A stretch of 64,000 bases of DNA from Corynebacterium genitalium ATCC 33030 (lineage in GTDB: Bacteria; Actinomycetota; Actinomycetes; Mycobacteriales; Mycobacteriaceae). The stretch lies in contig NZ_CM000961.1 in the NCBI RefSeq assembly GCF_000143825.1, positions 1,509,448 through 1,573,447 on the forward strand. Reading direction: 5' to 3'. The notes below the pieces were generated by a model, which was not told the origin of the DNA, made no database searches, and saw only the letters and a program-made list of their open reading frames with translations. Below are positions 48,011-57,660 of the stretch, in pieces. The position numbers were made by a program, and so were the translations under genes. Each line of letters starts with the position of its first letter. Position 1 is the stretch's first letter.

Positions 48011-48028
48011 CCGACGTCCCGCGTTGGC

Positions 48029-48610
48029 CTACTGGCCAGTGCGGTGGAGGGGCTCGGCGGCCGTGTCAGCCTGCTCCGGAACGTAGGCCCGAAGCAGTTC
48101 CTCCGGATTCTTAGAGGACACGAGCCAGTAAGGGGTGGGGTCCTCCGGGTCGTCGAGAACGAACAAGGCCATTTCTTTCACCCATGCGCGGTGGACGAGA
48201 TACGCCGCGGGATCGAGCTGCCGGCCAAGCGCGTTCTGCTTCGCCGAACGGGGGACAGCCAGAGAGCGCGACACCACTGACGACGGCAAGTTCGCGTCAC
48301 CCACGACGAGCCAGCGCGTTCCGTCACCGTCGCGCTCCACGCGCACCACAGTCGACGACAAGTGAATAAGGAACCATGCGGTCAGGGCGCCGATGACAAT
48401 GAACGTCGCGACGAACCACCACATCCCGCGGTTGACACCCATTTGAGCACCCAACAGCGCCGCGAATGCAGTCCCCGCGATCCACCACCACAACGGCACC
48501 CACTGGCGTTCGGAGTACAGCACTTCTGGCGCCGCGGAAGGGGTAGTAGGCGGTGTTGACGGGGTGTTCGCGCTTTCAGTCACACCGTCCATGGTAGGCA
48601 AGTGCCCCAT
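48029..48610 (-). CDS. DUF3093 membrane protein
   Basis: 193 residues. A Pro/Thr-rich N terminus is followed by two membrane segments (about 39-80) and a cytosolic domain with family motifs LPSSVVSRSLAVP and DPAAYLVHRAWVKEMALFVLDDPEDPTPYWLVSS. The start is uncertain: ATG 48610 has AAGGA just upstream, while ATG 48592 and GTG 48583 are alternatives. Divergent from dut. Confidence 0.82.
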   Translation of the reverse strand: MGHLPTMDGVTESANTPSTPPTTPSAAPEVLYSERQWVPLWWWIAGTAFAALLGAQMGVNRGMWWFVATFIVIGALTAWFLIHLSSTVVRVERDGDGTRWLVVGDANLPSSVVSRSLAVPRSAKQNALGRQLDPAAYLVHRAWVKEMALFVLDDPEDPTPYWLVSSKNPEELLRAYVPEQADTAAEPLHRTGQ

Positions 48611-48676
48611 GATTCCTTAAATGGTTTGGCGAATGGCGGAGATACGTGCCCCGTCAACCTCACGTAGTGTGGGGAC

Positions 48677-49135
48677 GTGACCAAAGAGACGAAATCGATC
48701 GGACCGATCCCCCTCAAGCGGCTCGATCCGGACCTACCCATTCCGCAACGCGCCCACCGCGGCGATGCCGGTGTGGACCTGTATTCCGCCCACGATGTCG
48801 CGATCGGCCCCGGTGAGCGCGCGTTGGTGAGTACCGGTGTCGCTATCGCGTTGCCGCTTGGCACTGTGGGTCTGATCCACCCGCGTTCGGGCCTGGCGGC
48901 CAAGCACGGCCTGACCATCGTGAACACTCCCGGCACGATCGATGCGGATTACCGGGGGGAACTCAAGGTGTGCCTGCTCAACACGGACAAAGACACTCCC
49001 TTTGAGGTCACCCGCGGGATGCGCATCGCCCAACTGGTGGTGCAACGAGTGGAACTGCCGGACTTCATCGAAGTCGACGACCTCGATGAGACTGTCCGCG
49101 GTTCGGGCGGATACGGCTCCACCGGCGTGAATTAG
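48677..49135 (+). CDS. dut: Dut, deoxyuridine triphosphatase
   Basis: Hydrolyses dUTP to keep uracil out of DNA. The 152-residue product has all five dUTPase motifs: [43 protein letters not shown] and the C-terminal [10 protein letters not shown]. It starts at GTG with a TAGTGT box a few bases upstream, probably leaderless. The gene for DUF3710 follows 40 bases downstream. Confidence 0.96.
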   Translation: MTKETKSIGPIPLKRLDPDLPIPQRAHRGDAGVDLYSAHDVAIGPGERALVSTGVAIALPLGTVGLIHPRSGLAAKHGLTIVNTPGTIDADYRGELKVCLLNTDKDTPFEVTRGMRIAQLVVQRVELPDFIEVDDLDETVRGSGGYGSTGVN

Positions 49136-49175
49136 CAGCAACTTAGCACTTAAGGAACGAGCGAAAGAGACAATC

Positions 49176-50099
49176 ATGGCACTGTGGCCCTTCGGCAAGA
49201 AAAAGAACAGCGACTCCGCTGAATATGGCAATTACCGCAGGCGGGAATGGGAAGACCCGTTTGTTTCTCGTCCCGCGGAGGCCCCCGCCACCCCCACGCG
49301 GCCCCGTGCATCTAGCGGGGACTTTCACGACGTGCAATACATGAACCCGGTGAAAGACAAGGGCAGCACAATCGTCCAGACCACGCCTGATCCCGAGCAG
49401 GTCAAAGAGGCCGAAGAGGCTGCCGTTGTCCAGCGTGAGCACGACGCCGTGAACGGGAAGACCGGCCCCTTTGATGGTGACAACGTTGACATCAACGACT
49501 TCGACTTCAGCGACTTCTCCGCAGGGTTGCTCAACCTCGGCTCGATCCAGTTAGCGCTTCCGAAGAACTCCCAGGTCCAGGTGGAGATGGGTGAGCAGGG
49601 CCCGCGCATGCTCCACGTCATCACCGAATTCGGCCGTGTCACCCCGGTGGCGTTCGCCGCACCGAACTCCGGCGGCATGTGGGAAGAGTCCTCCGATGAG
49701 ATCGCAGAGGGCATGCGCGCTGAAGGCATGCCGGTCGAATATGAAGAGGGCCCATGGGGCCGCGAAGTGGTCGGCACTGGCGACAACGGCATCATCCGCA
49801 TCATCGGTGTGCAAGGCCCGCGCTGGCTGTACCGCGTCACCCTCGCAGCGCCGCACGGTAAGGAAGACCGGTTGGCGGATCTCGGCCGCGAAATCATCGC
49901 TCGCTCCTTCATCTATCGCGGCAACACGCCCGTGCTGGCAGGCAACTCCCTGCCGGTCGAGTTGCCCGCACAGCTCGCTCTGCAAATCCAGCAAGCTATG
50001 CAGCAGCAACAGCTGCGGCAGCAGAACCAGCAGAACCAACAGAACCAACAGGGGCAGGGAGAGCAGACCGGCCAGCCTGACCAGCCCGAACAGCAGTAA
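49176..50099 (+). CDS. DUF3710 protein
   Basis: 307 residues. A polar N-terminal region (about 1-100) with Pro and acidic patches precedes a compact domain (about 105-255) with INDFDFSDFSAGLLNLGSIQLALP and GRVTPVAFAAPNSGGMWEE typical of DUF3710. The C-terminal 40 residues are almost pure Gln/Asn with some Pro. Function unknown; it always sits near dut in actinobacteria. One base separates it from the next gene. Confidence 0.85.
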   Translation: MALWPFGKKKNSDSAEYGNYRRREWEDPFVSRPAEAPATPTRPRASSGDFHDVQYMNPVKDKGSTIVQTTPDPEQVKEAEEAAVVQREHDAVNGKTGPFDGDNVDINDFDFSDFSAGLLNLGSIQLALPKNSQVQVEMGEQGPRMLHVITEFGRVTPVAFAAPNSGGMWEESSDEIAEGMRAEGMPVEYEEGPWGREVVGTGDNGIIRIIGVQGPRWLYRVTLAAPHGKEDRLADLGREIIARSFIYRGNTPVLAGNSLPVELPAQLALQIQQAMQQQQLRQQNQQNQQNQQGQGEQTGQPDQPEQQ

Positions 50100-50100
50100 T

Positions 50101-51351
50101 ATGGAGCTTACTTCTGGCGATCGCGTCAGGCTTGAACCCACCGCGATGGCGCACGGGGGCGAGGCAATTGCGCACGCCTCGGACGGTCGCGTGGTGTTCG
50201 TGGCAGGAGCACTTCCCGGTGATGTGGTGGAAGCCGAGCTGACCACTGTGAAGAAGCGGTGGGCTCGTGCCGCGCTCACCCAGGTAGTGGAACCGTCGCC
50301 TGACCGGACTGAGGTCGCCTGCCCAGCAGCGGCAGCTGGCGCAGGGTGCTGCGACTACTCCCACATCGATCCCGCCGCGCAAACGCGGTTCAAGCGCGAG
50401 ATCTTGGTCGGGCAGTTGGAAAAGCACGCCCGGCCCAGTGGTGTACTCGAGGGCTTTGACGCAGCGATCGACCTCGAAGAAGAATCGCTCGAACCGACCC
50501 TTGGGTGGCGCACCCGTGTCCGTCTTGGTGTCGATGAACAGGGGCGTGCTGGAATGCGCCGCGCACGCAGCCGCGAGATCGTTGCGGGGCAGCCGTGCTC
50601 CCAGGTGGTCCCGGAGGCCCTCGATGGAATCGTCGGCGGTGATGCCAGATTCACCCCCGGTGCTGAGCTCGTGGTGGTCGTTGACGGGGCAGGGCAGCGT
50701 CACGTCGTCGAAACGCGGCGGGCGCAACGCGGTAAACGTGTGGAGCACATTGATACGCGCATCGAGGGTGGCGATGCCGCGACCGAGATCGTTCCGGTCG
50801 CCGGGGAGGAATTCCATTTCAGCTTTCCCCCGACAGCGTTTTGGCAGGCACATCTCGCTGCTCCTGCGGCCTATTCGGCCTATATCCTTGATTGGGCTGC
50901 GGACGACTACGGTGAGCGCACAGGGTGGGATTTGTATGGCGGGGTGGGGTTGTTTGTGCCGTCGATAAGCGCTGCCATGGAGGGGGACCAGGCACCGCGC
51001 ATCGTCAGCGTCGACTACTCTCCCGCCGCGACGCGCACGCCGCAGCCCGCACTGAGCGCGTTCAACGTGGACATGCGCAACCAGAAAGTGGAAGCGGCGC
51101 TGGATGAGCTGCCGGACCCAGGGCTCGTGGTGCTCGATCCTCCGCGCACAGGGGCCGGGGAAAACGTCGTCGCCGGCATCGCTGCGCGCCGCCCGCAGCG
51201 CGTCATCCACGTCGGGTGCGATCCGGCGACATTCACGCGCGATCTGGCCACATGGGGCGCGGCAGGATACGTCGTCGAACGCATGGCGCTTATCGACGCT
51301 TTTCCCGCCACCCACCACTTCGAAGTCCTCACCAGCCTCGTTCCGGCCTGA
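50101..51351 (+). CDS. TrmA/RlmCD-type RNA (uracil-5-)-methyltransferase
   Basis: 416 residues from ATG 50101. Domains: an N-terminal TRAM (VRLEPTAMAHGGEAIAHASDGRVVFVAGALPGDVVEAE), a cysteine cluster for an iron-sulfur centre (VACPAAAAGAGCCDY), and the SAM domain with LYGGVGLF and the catalytic segment DPPRTGAGENVV, ending with the C-G-C-D type VGCDPATFTRDLATW. It methylates U in rRNA or tRNA. Copies of the repeated word lie at 50960 (reverse) and 51288 (forward), the only gene with two orientations. Confidence 0.9.
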   Translation: MELTSGDRVRLEPTAMAHGGEAIAHASDGRVVFVAGALPGDVVEAELTTVKKRWARAALTQVVEPSPDRTEVACPAAAAGAGCCDYSHIDPAAQTRFKREILVGQLEKHARPSGVLEGFDAAIDLEEESLEPTLGWRTRVRLGVDEQGRAGMRRARSREIVAGQPCSQVVPEALDGIVGGDARFTPGAELVVVVDGAGQRHVVETRRAQRGKRVEHIDTRIEGGDAATEIVPVAGEEFHFSFPPTAFWQAHLAAPAAYSAYILDWAADDYGERTGWDLYGGVGLFVPSISAAMEGDQAPRIVSVDYSPAATRTPQPALSAFNVDMRNQKVEAALDELPDPGLVVLDPPRTGAGENVVAGIAARRPQRVIHVGCDPATFTRDLATWGAAGYVVERMALIDAFPATHHFEVLTSLVPA

Positions 51352-51383
51352 AAAGCCGATGCCGGGTTAGAGCGGGGAAAGTG

Positions 51384-51389
51384 TAGAAT
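51384..51389 (+). promoter_or_regulatory. -10 element of the dxs promoter
   Basis: TAGAAT about 70 bases before the dxs GTG. Confidence 0.45.
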
Positions 51390-51458
51390 TGTCCTTCAAC
51401 CATTCGAGACGCTTTCTCCAACCGTCCGACAACCTCGACCAAGGAGCTACGACGAGCA

Positions 51459-53372
51459 GTGAGCAGGCTTGAGCACCTCACATCCCCGGCCGAACTGAAG
51501 GGCATGTCGGCGGACGAGCTCGAACGTCTCGCGCGGGAAATCCGCGAGTTTCTCATCCAGAAGGTCTCCGCCACCGGCGGCCACCTCGGACCGAACTTGG
51601 GGGTCGTCGAGCTGACGGTCGCCCTGCACGCCGTCTTTGACTCGCCGAGCGACCCTATCATCTTCGACACGTCCCACCAGTCCTACGTGCACAAGATCCT
51701 CACGGGGCGTTCCGGGCAGTTCGACACACTGCGCAAAAAGGATGGATTGTCCGGGTACACCAGCCGCAGCGAGTCCGATCATGACTGGACCGAGTCCTCC
51801 CACGCTTCCGCGGCGTTGTCCTACGCGGACGGGTTGTCAAAGGCGAAGGTGCTTCAGGGCCACGCCGACAGCAATGTTGTCGCAGTGGTGGGTGATGGTG
51901 CTCTGACCGGCGGAATGTGCTGGGAAGCGCTGAATAACATCGCTGAAGGGGAGCGCAACGTCACCATCGTGGTGAACGACAACGGCCGGTCCTACTCACC
52001 GACCATCGGCGGGTTCGCCCGCAACCTGGACAATCTCCGTTCCCAGATCGCCTCCATCCGGATTCAGCCTGGTTACGACGAAGTGATGGAGCAGGGAAAG
52101 CGCACCTTGAAGTCCATGGGCTGGGTCGGCGAGCGCGCATTCGGCGCTATGAAGATGGTGAAGGATGGCATCAAGCACCAGGTGGTGCCGACGCAGATGT
52201 TCCAAGATTTGGGTCTGAAATACGTCGGCCCGATCGAAGGACACGACATTCCGTCGCTGCTGAGCGCATTTACCTATGCGCACCAGTACGACGGACCGCT
52301 GATCATTCACGTTGCAACTGAGAAGGGCCACGGTTTCGCCCCGGCGGTCAACGATATTGCCGACCAGATGCACTCCACCGGTGTCATTGACCCCGTCACT
52401 GGCGAGGCGCTGGGGGAAGCGCGTCCGGGGTGGACATCGGTGTTCTCCGAGGAGCTGCTCCGCGCCGGGCACGAGCGCGAAGACATCGTGGCACTCACCG
52501 CAGCGATGGCGGGCCCAACGGGGTTGACACCGTTCGCGGAGAAGTTCCCCTCGCGGTTCTTCGATGTGGGCATCGCTGAGCAACACGCTGTGACGTCGGC
52601 GGCGGGCATGGCTCTCGGCGGGTTGCACCCGGTGGTGGCGGTCTACTCGACGTTCCTCAACCGCGCTTTTGACCAGTTGCTCATGGACGTAGCCCTGATC
52701 AATCAGCCGGTGACGTTCGTGCTCGACCGAGCAGGCGTGACCGGCAGCGACGGCGCGAGCCACAACGGTGTCTGGGACATGGCCTTGACCTCCATTGTTC
52801 CGGGTATTCGTGTCGCCGCCCCGCGCGATGCTGACCGTTTGCGCGAAGAGTTCCAAGAAGCCATCGCTGTGGAGACCGGCCCGACCGTCGTCCGCTTCCC
52901 GAAGGGCGACGTGGGGGACCCGGTCACGGAACTTCGCCGCACGGACGGTGGGAGCGACATTCTCGTCGAGCCCGCTGGAGACGCCGACGAGGACATCCCC
53001 GAGGTGCTTCTCGTCGCAATCGGTGAGTTCAGCAAGAACGCAGTTCAGGTTGCACGCGAGCTGAATGACGACGGTGCCCGCATCACCGTCGTTGACCCCC
53101 GGTGGATCATTCCGATCAACCCTGAGCTGATCGACATGGCAGCCGAAGCGGACCTGGTGGTCGTGTACGAAGACGGTGTTGTTCGCGGAGGCATCGGCTC
53201 GGCACTGTCTGAGGCGCTGTCCGCTGCCGAAGTGGACACCCCGCTGCGACGCCTGGCCTTCCCGGATATCTTCCCGCCGCACGCGTCGCGCTCCGAGTTG
53301 CTTGCCGAGGTTGGACTCGACGCCGATTCCGCCCGCGAATCCATCCGCGAGTGGATTGAAGGGCTGGCCTAA
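51459..53372 (+). CDS. dxs: Dxs, 1-deoxy-D-xylulose-5-phosphate synthase
   Basis: Thiamine-diphosphate enzyme that condenses pyruvate and glyceraldehyde 3-phosphate, the first step of the MEP isoprenoid pathway. The 637-residue product has the ThDP-binding motif [16 protein letters not shown] near residue 150, the transketolase pyrimidine domain ([19 protein letters not shown]) and the C-terminal domain ([18 protein letters not shown]). The GTG at 51459 gives SRLEHLTSP. The stop overlaps the convergent rnd stop (CTAA). Confidence 0.97.
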   Translation: MSRLEHLTSPAELKGMSADELERLAREIREFLIQKVSATGGHLGPNLGVVELTVALHAVFDSPSDPIIFDTSHQSYVHKILTGRSGQFDTLRKKDGLSGYTSRSESDHDWTESSHASAALSYADGLSKAKVLQGHADSNVVAVVGDGALTGGMCWEALNNIAEGERNVTIVVNDNGRSYSPTIGGFARNLDNLRSQIASIRIQPGYDEVMEQGKRTLKSMGWVGERAFGAMKMVKDGIKHQVVPTQMFQDLGLKYVGPIEGHDIPSLLSAFTYAHQYDGPLIIHVATEKGHGFAPAVNDIADQMHSTGVIDPVTGEALGEARPGWTSVFSEELLRAGHEREDIVALTAAMAGPTGLTPFAEKFPSRFFDVGIAEQHAVTSAAGMALGGLHPVVAVYSTFLNRAFDQLLMDVALINQPVTFVLDRAGVTGSDGASHNGVWDMALTSIVPGIRVAAPRDADRLREEFQEAIAVETGPTVVRFPKGDVGDPVTELRRTDGGSDILVEPAGDADEDIPEVLLVAIGEFSKNAVQVARELNDDGARITVVDPRWIIPINPELIDMAAEADLVVVYEDGVVRGGIGSALSEALSAAEVDTPLRRLAFPDIFPPHASRSELLAEVGLDADSARESIREWIEGLA

Positions 53373-54553
53373 ACTTCTTCGCCTGGCCTGTTCGCGGCGA
53401 ACAGATCCGCTGTGTTTGCGACCTGCCATGGACGTGCCCCCTGCTCGGCCAGAAGGCCGGCGACAGCGTGTGTGTCCCATGAGACCGTGCCCTGGGAAAG
53501 TGCCCAGGCGGTTTCCCGGAGAACTGCCGGGGTTAGCAGCACTTCGGCAGGCAGGTCCATGTCATCAGCGGCCTCTGCGATGGCGGAACGCATCGTTTGC
53601 AGGTAGTCCCACGACTCCGGGTGGTGGCGCTGCCAGGCAGACTTCCCGGGTGTGCCCTCATTGTTGCGCGGTTTGTCCGGCCACGTGGCGGGATCAGATT
53701 GATATACCCCGCGCAGGACCCGGAACCACTTGTGGCTCGCGCCTGTGCGGCGGGCAGGGAAGCCCTTCATGGCCGCGAGATCGGCGGGGGAGCGCGGTTG
53801 TTCTTTCGCTATCGCGATGATCAGTTTGGACGGCAGGATGTGGGAGGGGGAGATGTCGCGTCGTAAAGCATCGGCGTTGCGCTGCTCCCACACTGCACGA
53901 GCGATGGCACGGGAGAGGGCAGAGGGAAGGTTGTTCACGCCTTTGAGCCCTTCCCATGTCAGCGTGGGGGCAGTCCACTCCGCGAACGTGTCCACGATGT
54001 GCGCGAATTCTTGCTCCGCATAGTCCAGCTTGCCCAGCCCACCCAGCAACTCCGCCTGAGCCTCTGCCAGATCGGGCAGGTAAATCACGTCGAGGGCGGC
54101 GTAGTCCAGCCACTCCCGCGGAAGGGTTGGAAGCGACCAGTCTTCGCGGCCATGGCCCTTCTCCAGCTCGACTCCGCAGAACTCGGCGACCATGGCGGCG
54201 AGGTTCGGTTTCTCGAAGCCGGCAATGCGGCCAGCGAGAGCAGTGTCGAAGAGTGTTCCGGGATGCAGACCGAGCTCAGCGAGACTCGGCAGGTCCTCAG
54301 GGGCGGCGTGAATGATCCAGTCTTCGCCGTTCACAGCAGGCGCGAGGGCGGACGTCAGTTCTTCGCGTAGGCCCTCTGGTTGGAAGAGGAACGTTCCTGC
54401 GCCGCGGCGGTGAATCTGGATGAGAAAGGCGCGGTCGTCGTAGCGGTACGCAGACGCTCGCTCCGTATCCACGGCGAAAGGTCCGTGCCCTGCGGCGAGT
54501 TGTTTCGCAGCGCGCGCGAACCCGTCGGGGGTGTGAACGAGTTCGTAGTGCAT
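53369..54553 (-). CDS. rnd: Rnd-type ribonuclease D
   Basis: 394 residues. The N-terminal 3'-5' exonuclease domain has the DEDDy motifs, [22 protein letters not shown] (Asp-x-Glu), [17 protein letters not shown] and [14 protein letters not shown] (Asp...Tyr-Ala-Ala-x-Asp). The C-terminal half carries an HRDC domain ([23 protein letters not shown]). It trims tRNA 3' ends. It lies in an operon with the upstream DUF3000 gene, 18 bases apart. Confidence 0.93.
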   Translation of the reverse strand: MHYELVHTPDGFARAAKQLAAGHGPFAVDTERASAYRYDDRAFLIQIHRRGAGTFLFQPEGLREELTSALAPAVNGEDWIIHAAPEDLPSLAELGLHPGTLFDTALAGRIAGFEKPNLAAMVAEFCGVELEKGHGREDWSLPTLPREWLDYAALDVIYLPDLAEAQAELLGGLGKLDYAEQEFAHIVDTFAEWTAPTLTWEGLKGVNNLPSALSRAIARAVWEQRNADALRRDISPSHILPSKLIIAIAKEQPRSPADLAAMKGFPARRTGASHKWFRVLRGVYQSDPATWPDKPRNNEGTPGKSAWQRHHPESWDYLQTMRSAIAEAADDMDLPAEVLLTPAVLRETAWALSQGTVSWDTHAVAGLLAEQGARPWQVANTADLFAANRPGEEV

Positions 54554-54571
54554 CCCCCACAGCTTAGACGG

Positions 54572-55201
54572 TCACCTTCGGTCGAGCCCCGCCACGCCCT
54601 CCGGCGGGAGACCGGCGACATGGGCGAGCACCTTAGAGAAAGCCTCAACATGGTGGGAGAGATCGGTGGTGTCAGCCGTCCACGAGGCGCGCATCTCGAT
54701 CTGGTAGGCGCGCGGAGGGCCCCCGATGTCGCCGAAGCGCACCGATGACGTGGACGTCACCGTGCCGCCCAGATCCGTATACCCGGCGTGTGTCTCAGCC
54801 AGGGATTCACCGAGCCACTGCCATGCGATGTCGGGAAGCAGCGGATCGGACGCAACGGCATCGTCCATATCCGCCTGGATGTAGGCGACAAGGCGCATGG
54901 AGCCTTCCCATTGCTCCTCCCCGGACGGCGAGTACAGCAGGATGAGACGGCCGAAGGCATCACCTTGGGCGTCGGTCGGGATCGGACCGTCATCGTCGTT
55001 GCCCCGAACTTCCAGGCCCACTGCGTGGCTGAACGGGGCCGGGCGCTGCGGGGGACGGATGGTGCCCAGGCTGATCTCGGGGCGCAGCTGGGCGCGGTGC
55101 ATCGATTCGACAGCTTCCGTGAATTCCGCTGGGATCTGGGTGGTTTCGGCGCTCTCGGATGATGTTGCGGCGGAGAGCTTAGGGTGGTCCGAATGTGTCA
55201 C
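54572..55201 (-). CDS. DUF3000 protein
   Basis: 209 residues from GTG 55201 (a TTG at 55210 is possible). The core shows RAQLRPEISLGTIRPPQRPAPFSHAVGLEV and WLGESLAETHAGYTDLGGTVTSTSSVRFG. DUF3000 is strictly actinobacterial and nearly always next to rnd, as here. There is no known function; a link to RNA processing is inferred from position only. Confidence 0.82.
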   Translation of the reverse strand: MTHSDHPKLSAATSSESAETTQIPAEFTEAVESMHRAQLRPEISLGTIRPPQRPAPFSHAVGLEVRGNDDDGPIPTDAQGDAFGRLILLYSPSGEEQWEGSMRLVAYIQADMDDAVASDPLLPDIAWQWLGESLAETHAGYTDLGGTVTSTSSVRFGDIGGPPRAYQIEMRASWTADTTDLSHHVEAFSKVLAHVAGLPPEGVAGLDRR

Positions 55202-55308
55202 GGGTTCCAAGCTATCCAGCCTGTCGCTGATTACGTGGAGGCGCGCCGCTGCGAGGGGGTAGGGTGAAAGATAATACTTTGGTTTGATTGTTTCAGGAGG
55301 TCTTCGCT

Positions 55309-56010
55309 ATGGCGGAACTAGATATTGAAAAGCTCAACAACACCCAGCGATACGCTCAGTGGGCGACCTTCCGGGTGATTCCGGGCGCACTCGGTGCCGA
55401 CCGCAGCGAGATCATCGCAGAAGCGCAGCGTTTCTTCTCTGGCCTTGAGGACGAAGGCAAAGTTGTCGTCCGCGGGATCTACGACATTTCCGGCATCCGG
55501 GCTGAGGCTGATGTGATGATCTGGTGGCACGCCGAGAACTTCGATGAGATCCAGGAGGCCTACAACGCGTTCCGCCGCACCACGGTGCTGGGCCAGGCGC
55601 TCGAGGTGTTCTGGATCGGTGTCGGTCTGCACCGCCCGGCGGAGTTCAACCGCGGCCACCTGCCGGCATTTATCATGGGCGAGGAGCCGCAGGACTGGAT
55701 CACTGTTTACCCGTTCACCCGCTCCTACGACTGGTACATCATGGATCCGGCTAAACGCCGCGATCTGCTCATCGAGCACGGCCAGGCCGCCGCGGACTAC
55801 AAAGATGTGCGCGCCAACACGATGTCGGCGTTCTCACTCGGCGACTATGAGTGGATGCTGGCGTTTGAGGCGCCCTCGCTGGAACGCATCTCCGACTTGA
55901 TGCACAAGATGCGCTACACCGAAGCGCGCCTGCACGTGCGTGAAGAGCTGCCGTTCTTCTCCGGCCGCCGCGTCAACGACGTCGCGGAGATCATTGAAGC
56001 GCTGCCTTAA
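55309..56010 (+). CDS. chdC: ChdC (HemQ), coproheme decarboxylase
   Basis: Converts Fe-coproporphyrin III to heme b in the coproporphyrin-dependent heme route of Gram-positives. The 233-residue product has the chlorite-dismutase-like fold signatures: YAQWATFRVIPGALGADRSEI, VDVMIWWHA-like GIRAEADVMIWWHA, and YPFTRSYDWYIMDPAKRRDLL with the catalytic Tyr. GGAGG precedes the ATG. A GATAATACT promoter lies at about 55270. The stop overlaps the convergent msrB stop (TTAA). Confidence 0.95.
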   Translation: MAELDIEKLNNTQRYAQWATFRVIPGALGADRSEIIAEAQRFFSGLEDEGKVVVRGIYDISGIRAEADVMIWWHAENFDEIQEAYNAFRRTTVLGQALEVFWIGVGLHRPAEFNRGHLPAFIMGEEPQDWITVYPFTRSYDWYIMDPAKRRDLLIEHGQAAADYKDVRANTMSAFSLGDYEWMLAFEAPSLERISDLMHKMRYTEARLHVREELPFFSGRRVNDVAEIIEALP

Positions 56011-56432
56011 CGCTTGTCCGCGGCGCCTTCCTCCAGCGTCAGCGAAATCGAGTTGATGCAGTACCGCAGATCGGTGGGGGTGGGGTAGCCCTCACCGGCG
56101 AAGACATGGCCCAGGTGCGAGTTGCAGGTGGCGCAGAGCACCTCTGTGCGCACCATGCCATGCGAGCGGTCTTCGCGCTCAATCACTGCGTCGCCGGCCA
56201 GTGGGGTGAAGAAAGACGGCCAGCCGCAGTGGGAGGAGAACTTCTCGGTGGAGCGGAACAGCTCCGCTCCACAGGCGCGGCAACGGTACACACCCTCAGT
56301 GGTGGTGTCGGTGTACTCACCGACCCCGGGAGGTTCAGTTCCGGCCTCGCGCAGAACGTAGTACTCCTCAGGGCTGAGCTTCTCGCGCCACTGCTCCTCG
56401 GTCCAGTCGCGGTAGTTCGTCGGCTTGTCCAT
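56007..56432 (-). CDS. msrB: MsrB, methionine-R-sulfoxide reductase
   Basis: Repairs methionine-R-sulfoxide. The 141-residue product has both zinc Cys pairs (YRCRACGAELF and VLCATCNSHLGHVF) and the catalytic Cys in LRYCINSISLTL. Its ATG (56432, or 56438) lies about 65 bases inside the 3' end of the aftC gene, an unusually long overlap that would couple the two. Position after the chdC gene matches C. glutamicum. Confidence 0.95.
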   Translation of the reverse strand: MDKPTNYRDWTEEQWREKLSPEEYYVLREAGTEPPGVGEYTDTTTEGVYRCRACGAELFRSTEKFSSHCGWPSFFTPLAGDAVIEREDRSHGMVRTEVLCATCNSHLGHVFAGEGYPTPTDLRYCINSISLTLEEGAADKR

Positions 56433-57651
56433 GGTCATGTTTCGGCTCCCTCCGAATCAGTGCTTCTGACACTACCCAGGCCGCGACGGCGACGATGAAG
56501 ATCATCCATCCTGCGGTGGGCAAGAACGTGTTCGCCCAACGGCCTGCCAAGTAGGTGCCATCGGTCACCCACGTCAGCGGTGAGAGGCACAGGAATATTC
56601 CCACCCATGCCGCGGGAGTGTGGAAGACGCTGTGGCGGCCCAGAACAGTGAATACAGCGGGGAAGACCATCATGGAGTAGTACGCCTGGCCCAGCGATGA
56701 CAGCAAGCACACCCCCGTAATCAGTACGGTGGCGGAAGTGGCCGCCCACATGAACTCGTCGGAGTAGCGGTAGCGGGCAAGTCCCAGCACGGCCACCGCG
56801 ACGGCGGCGGCGATGATCCCGAACAGCAGCCCGTGCAGCCACCCCGGCATATCGAAGTACACGGCGGCACCGGCCAGCGAAGAGTTCGCGTAATCGCGCG
56901 TGATGCCCAGGTAGGGAACGACGATGTCGACGTAATCGCGTGCTCCTGGCGTCAGCGGCCACGCCACAAGGTTGAACAGCACCGGCATTGCCACGGCGGA
57001 CACGACCGCACGCCATTCCAGCCGCATCAACGGCAACACAATCAAGGGGGCGAACATCGGCTTGACCAGAATGCACAGGCCCAACACAGCCCCCGCAGCC
57101 CATGAGCTTCCCCTGCTCCCGTGCAGCAACAGCGCCAAGAAGGCGGTCAAACCGAGCAAGAGAACGCCGTTGATGTTGGTGAACATCAGAGTGTTGGTGA
57201 CGGCTTCCGTCCCAAAGCATGCGGCGATGGCGCCAGGGAACACAGGGTGGGCCAGACCGCGGCCAACCAGACGGGTCAGCCATGCCAGTGCCCCAATGAT
57301 GCACGCGGCGTTGAACAGGATGAACAGTGGCCGCACAACAGACATGTCCGGGAACACACCCAGCGGCGACAACAACAGCGTCGCGCCAGGGTTGTAGAGG
57401 TAGTGCGGGTCCACGTGGTGGTAGGTCTCGCTGTAGACCGGCACGCGCTCAACGAAGCGGCGTGCAGCGGACCAGACCGTGGTGAAATCATCCGTCGCGG
57501 TGCCCGGCAGCGCCAGCACGATAATGCGATGAATGACCAGAAGGATTGCCAGCGGCCACAGAGCCCCGTTTGCCACCTGCTGCCAGCGCGGAGCCCGATC
57601 AGGGGGCTGGGCGGTCCACAGCTGGGTCAACTGGCTCAGGCGGGTAGTCAC
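56368..57651 (-). CDS. aftC: AftC-like arabinofuranosyltransferase (GT87/DUF2029)
   Basis: 427 residues with about ten membrane segments and a GT87-type first loop holding the acidic residues ALPGTATDDFTTVWSAARRFVERVPVYSETYHHVDPHYLYNPGATLLLSPLG-like stretch near residues 45-95. AftC adds alpha-1,3 branches to the arabinan of the corynebacterial cell wall from decaprenyl-phospho-arabinose, so this gene supports a mycolata-type envelope. It lies in the same place as C. glutamicum aftC, nine bases after the reductase gene. The name is supported by synteny as well as motif. Confidence 0.88.
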   Translation of the reverse strand: MTTRLSQLTQLWTAQPPDRAPRWQQVANGALWPLAILLVIHRIIVLALPGTATDDFTTVWSAARRFVERVPVYSETYHHVDPHYLYNPGATLLLSPLGVFPDMSVVRPLFILFNAACIIGALAWLTRLVGRGLAHPVFPGAIAACFGTEAVTNTLMFTNINGVLLLGLTAFLALLLHGSRGSSWAAGAVLGLCILVKPMFAPLIVLPLMRLEWRAVVSAVAMPVLFNLVAWPLTPGARDYVDIVVPYLGITRDYANSSLAGAAVYFDMPGWLHGLLFGIIAAAVAVAVLGLARYRYSDEFMWAATSATVLITGVCLLSSLGQAYYSMMVFPAVFTVLGRHSVFHTPAAWVGIFLCLSPLTWVTDGTYLAGRWANTFLPTAGWMIFIVAVAAWVVSEALIRREPKHDHGQADELPRLDRGAVAREAQP

Positions 57652-57660
57652 CCCCTCAAC

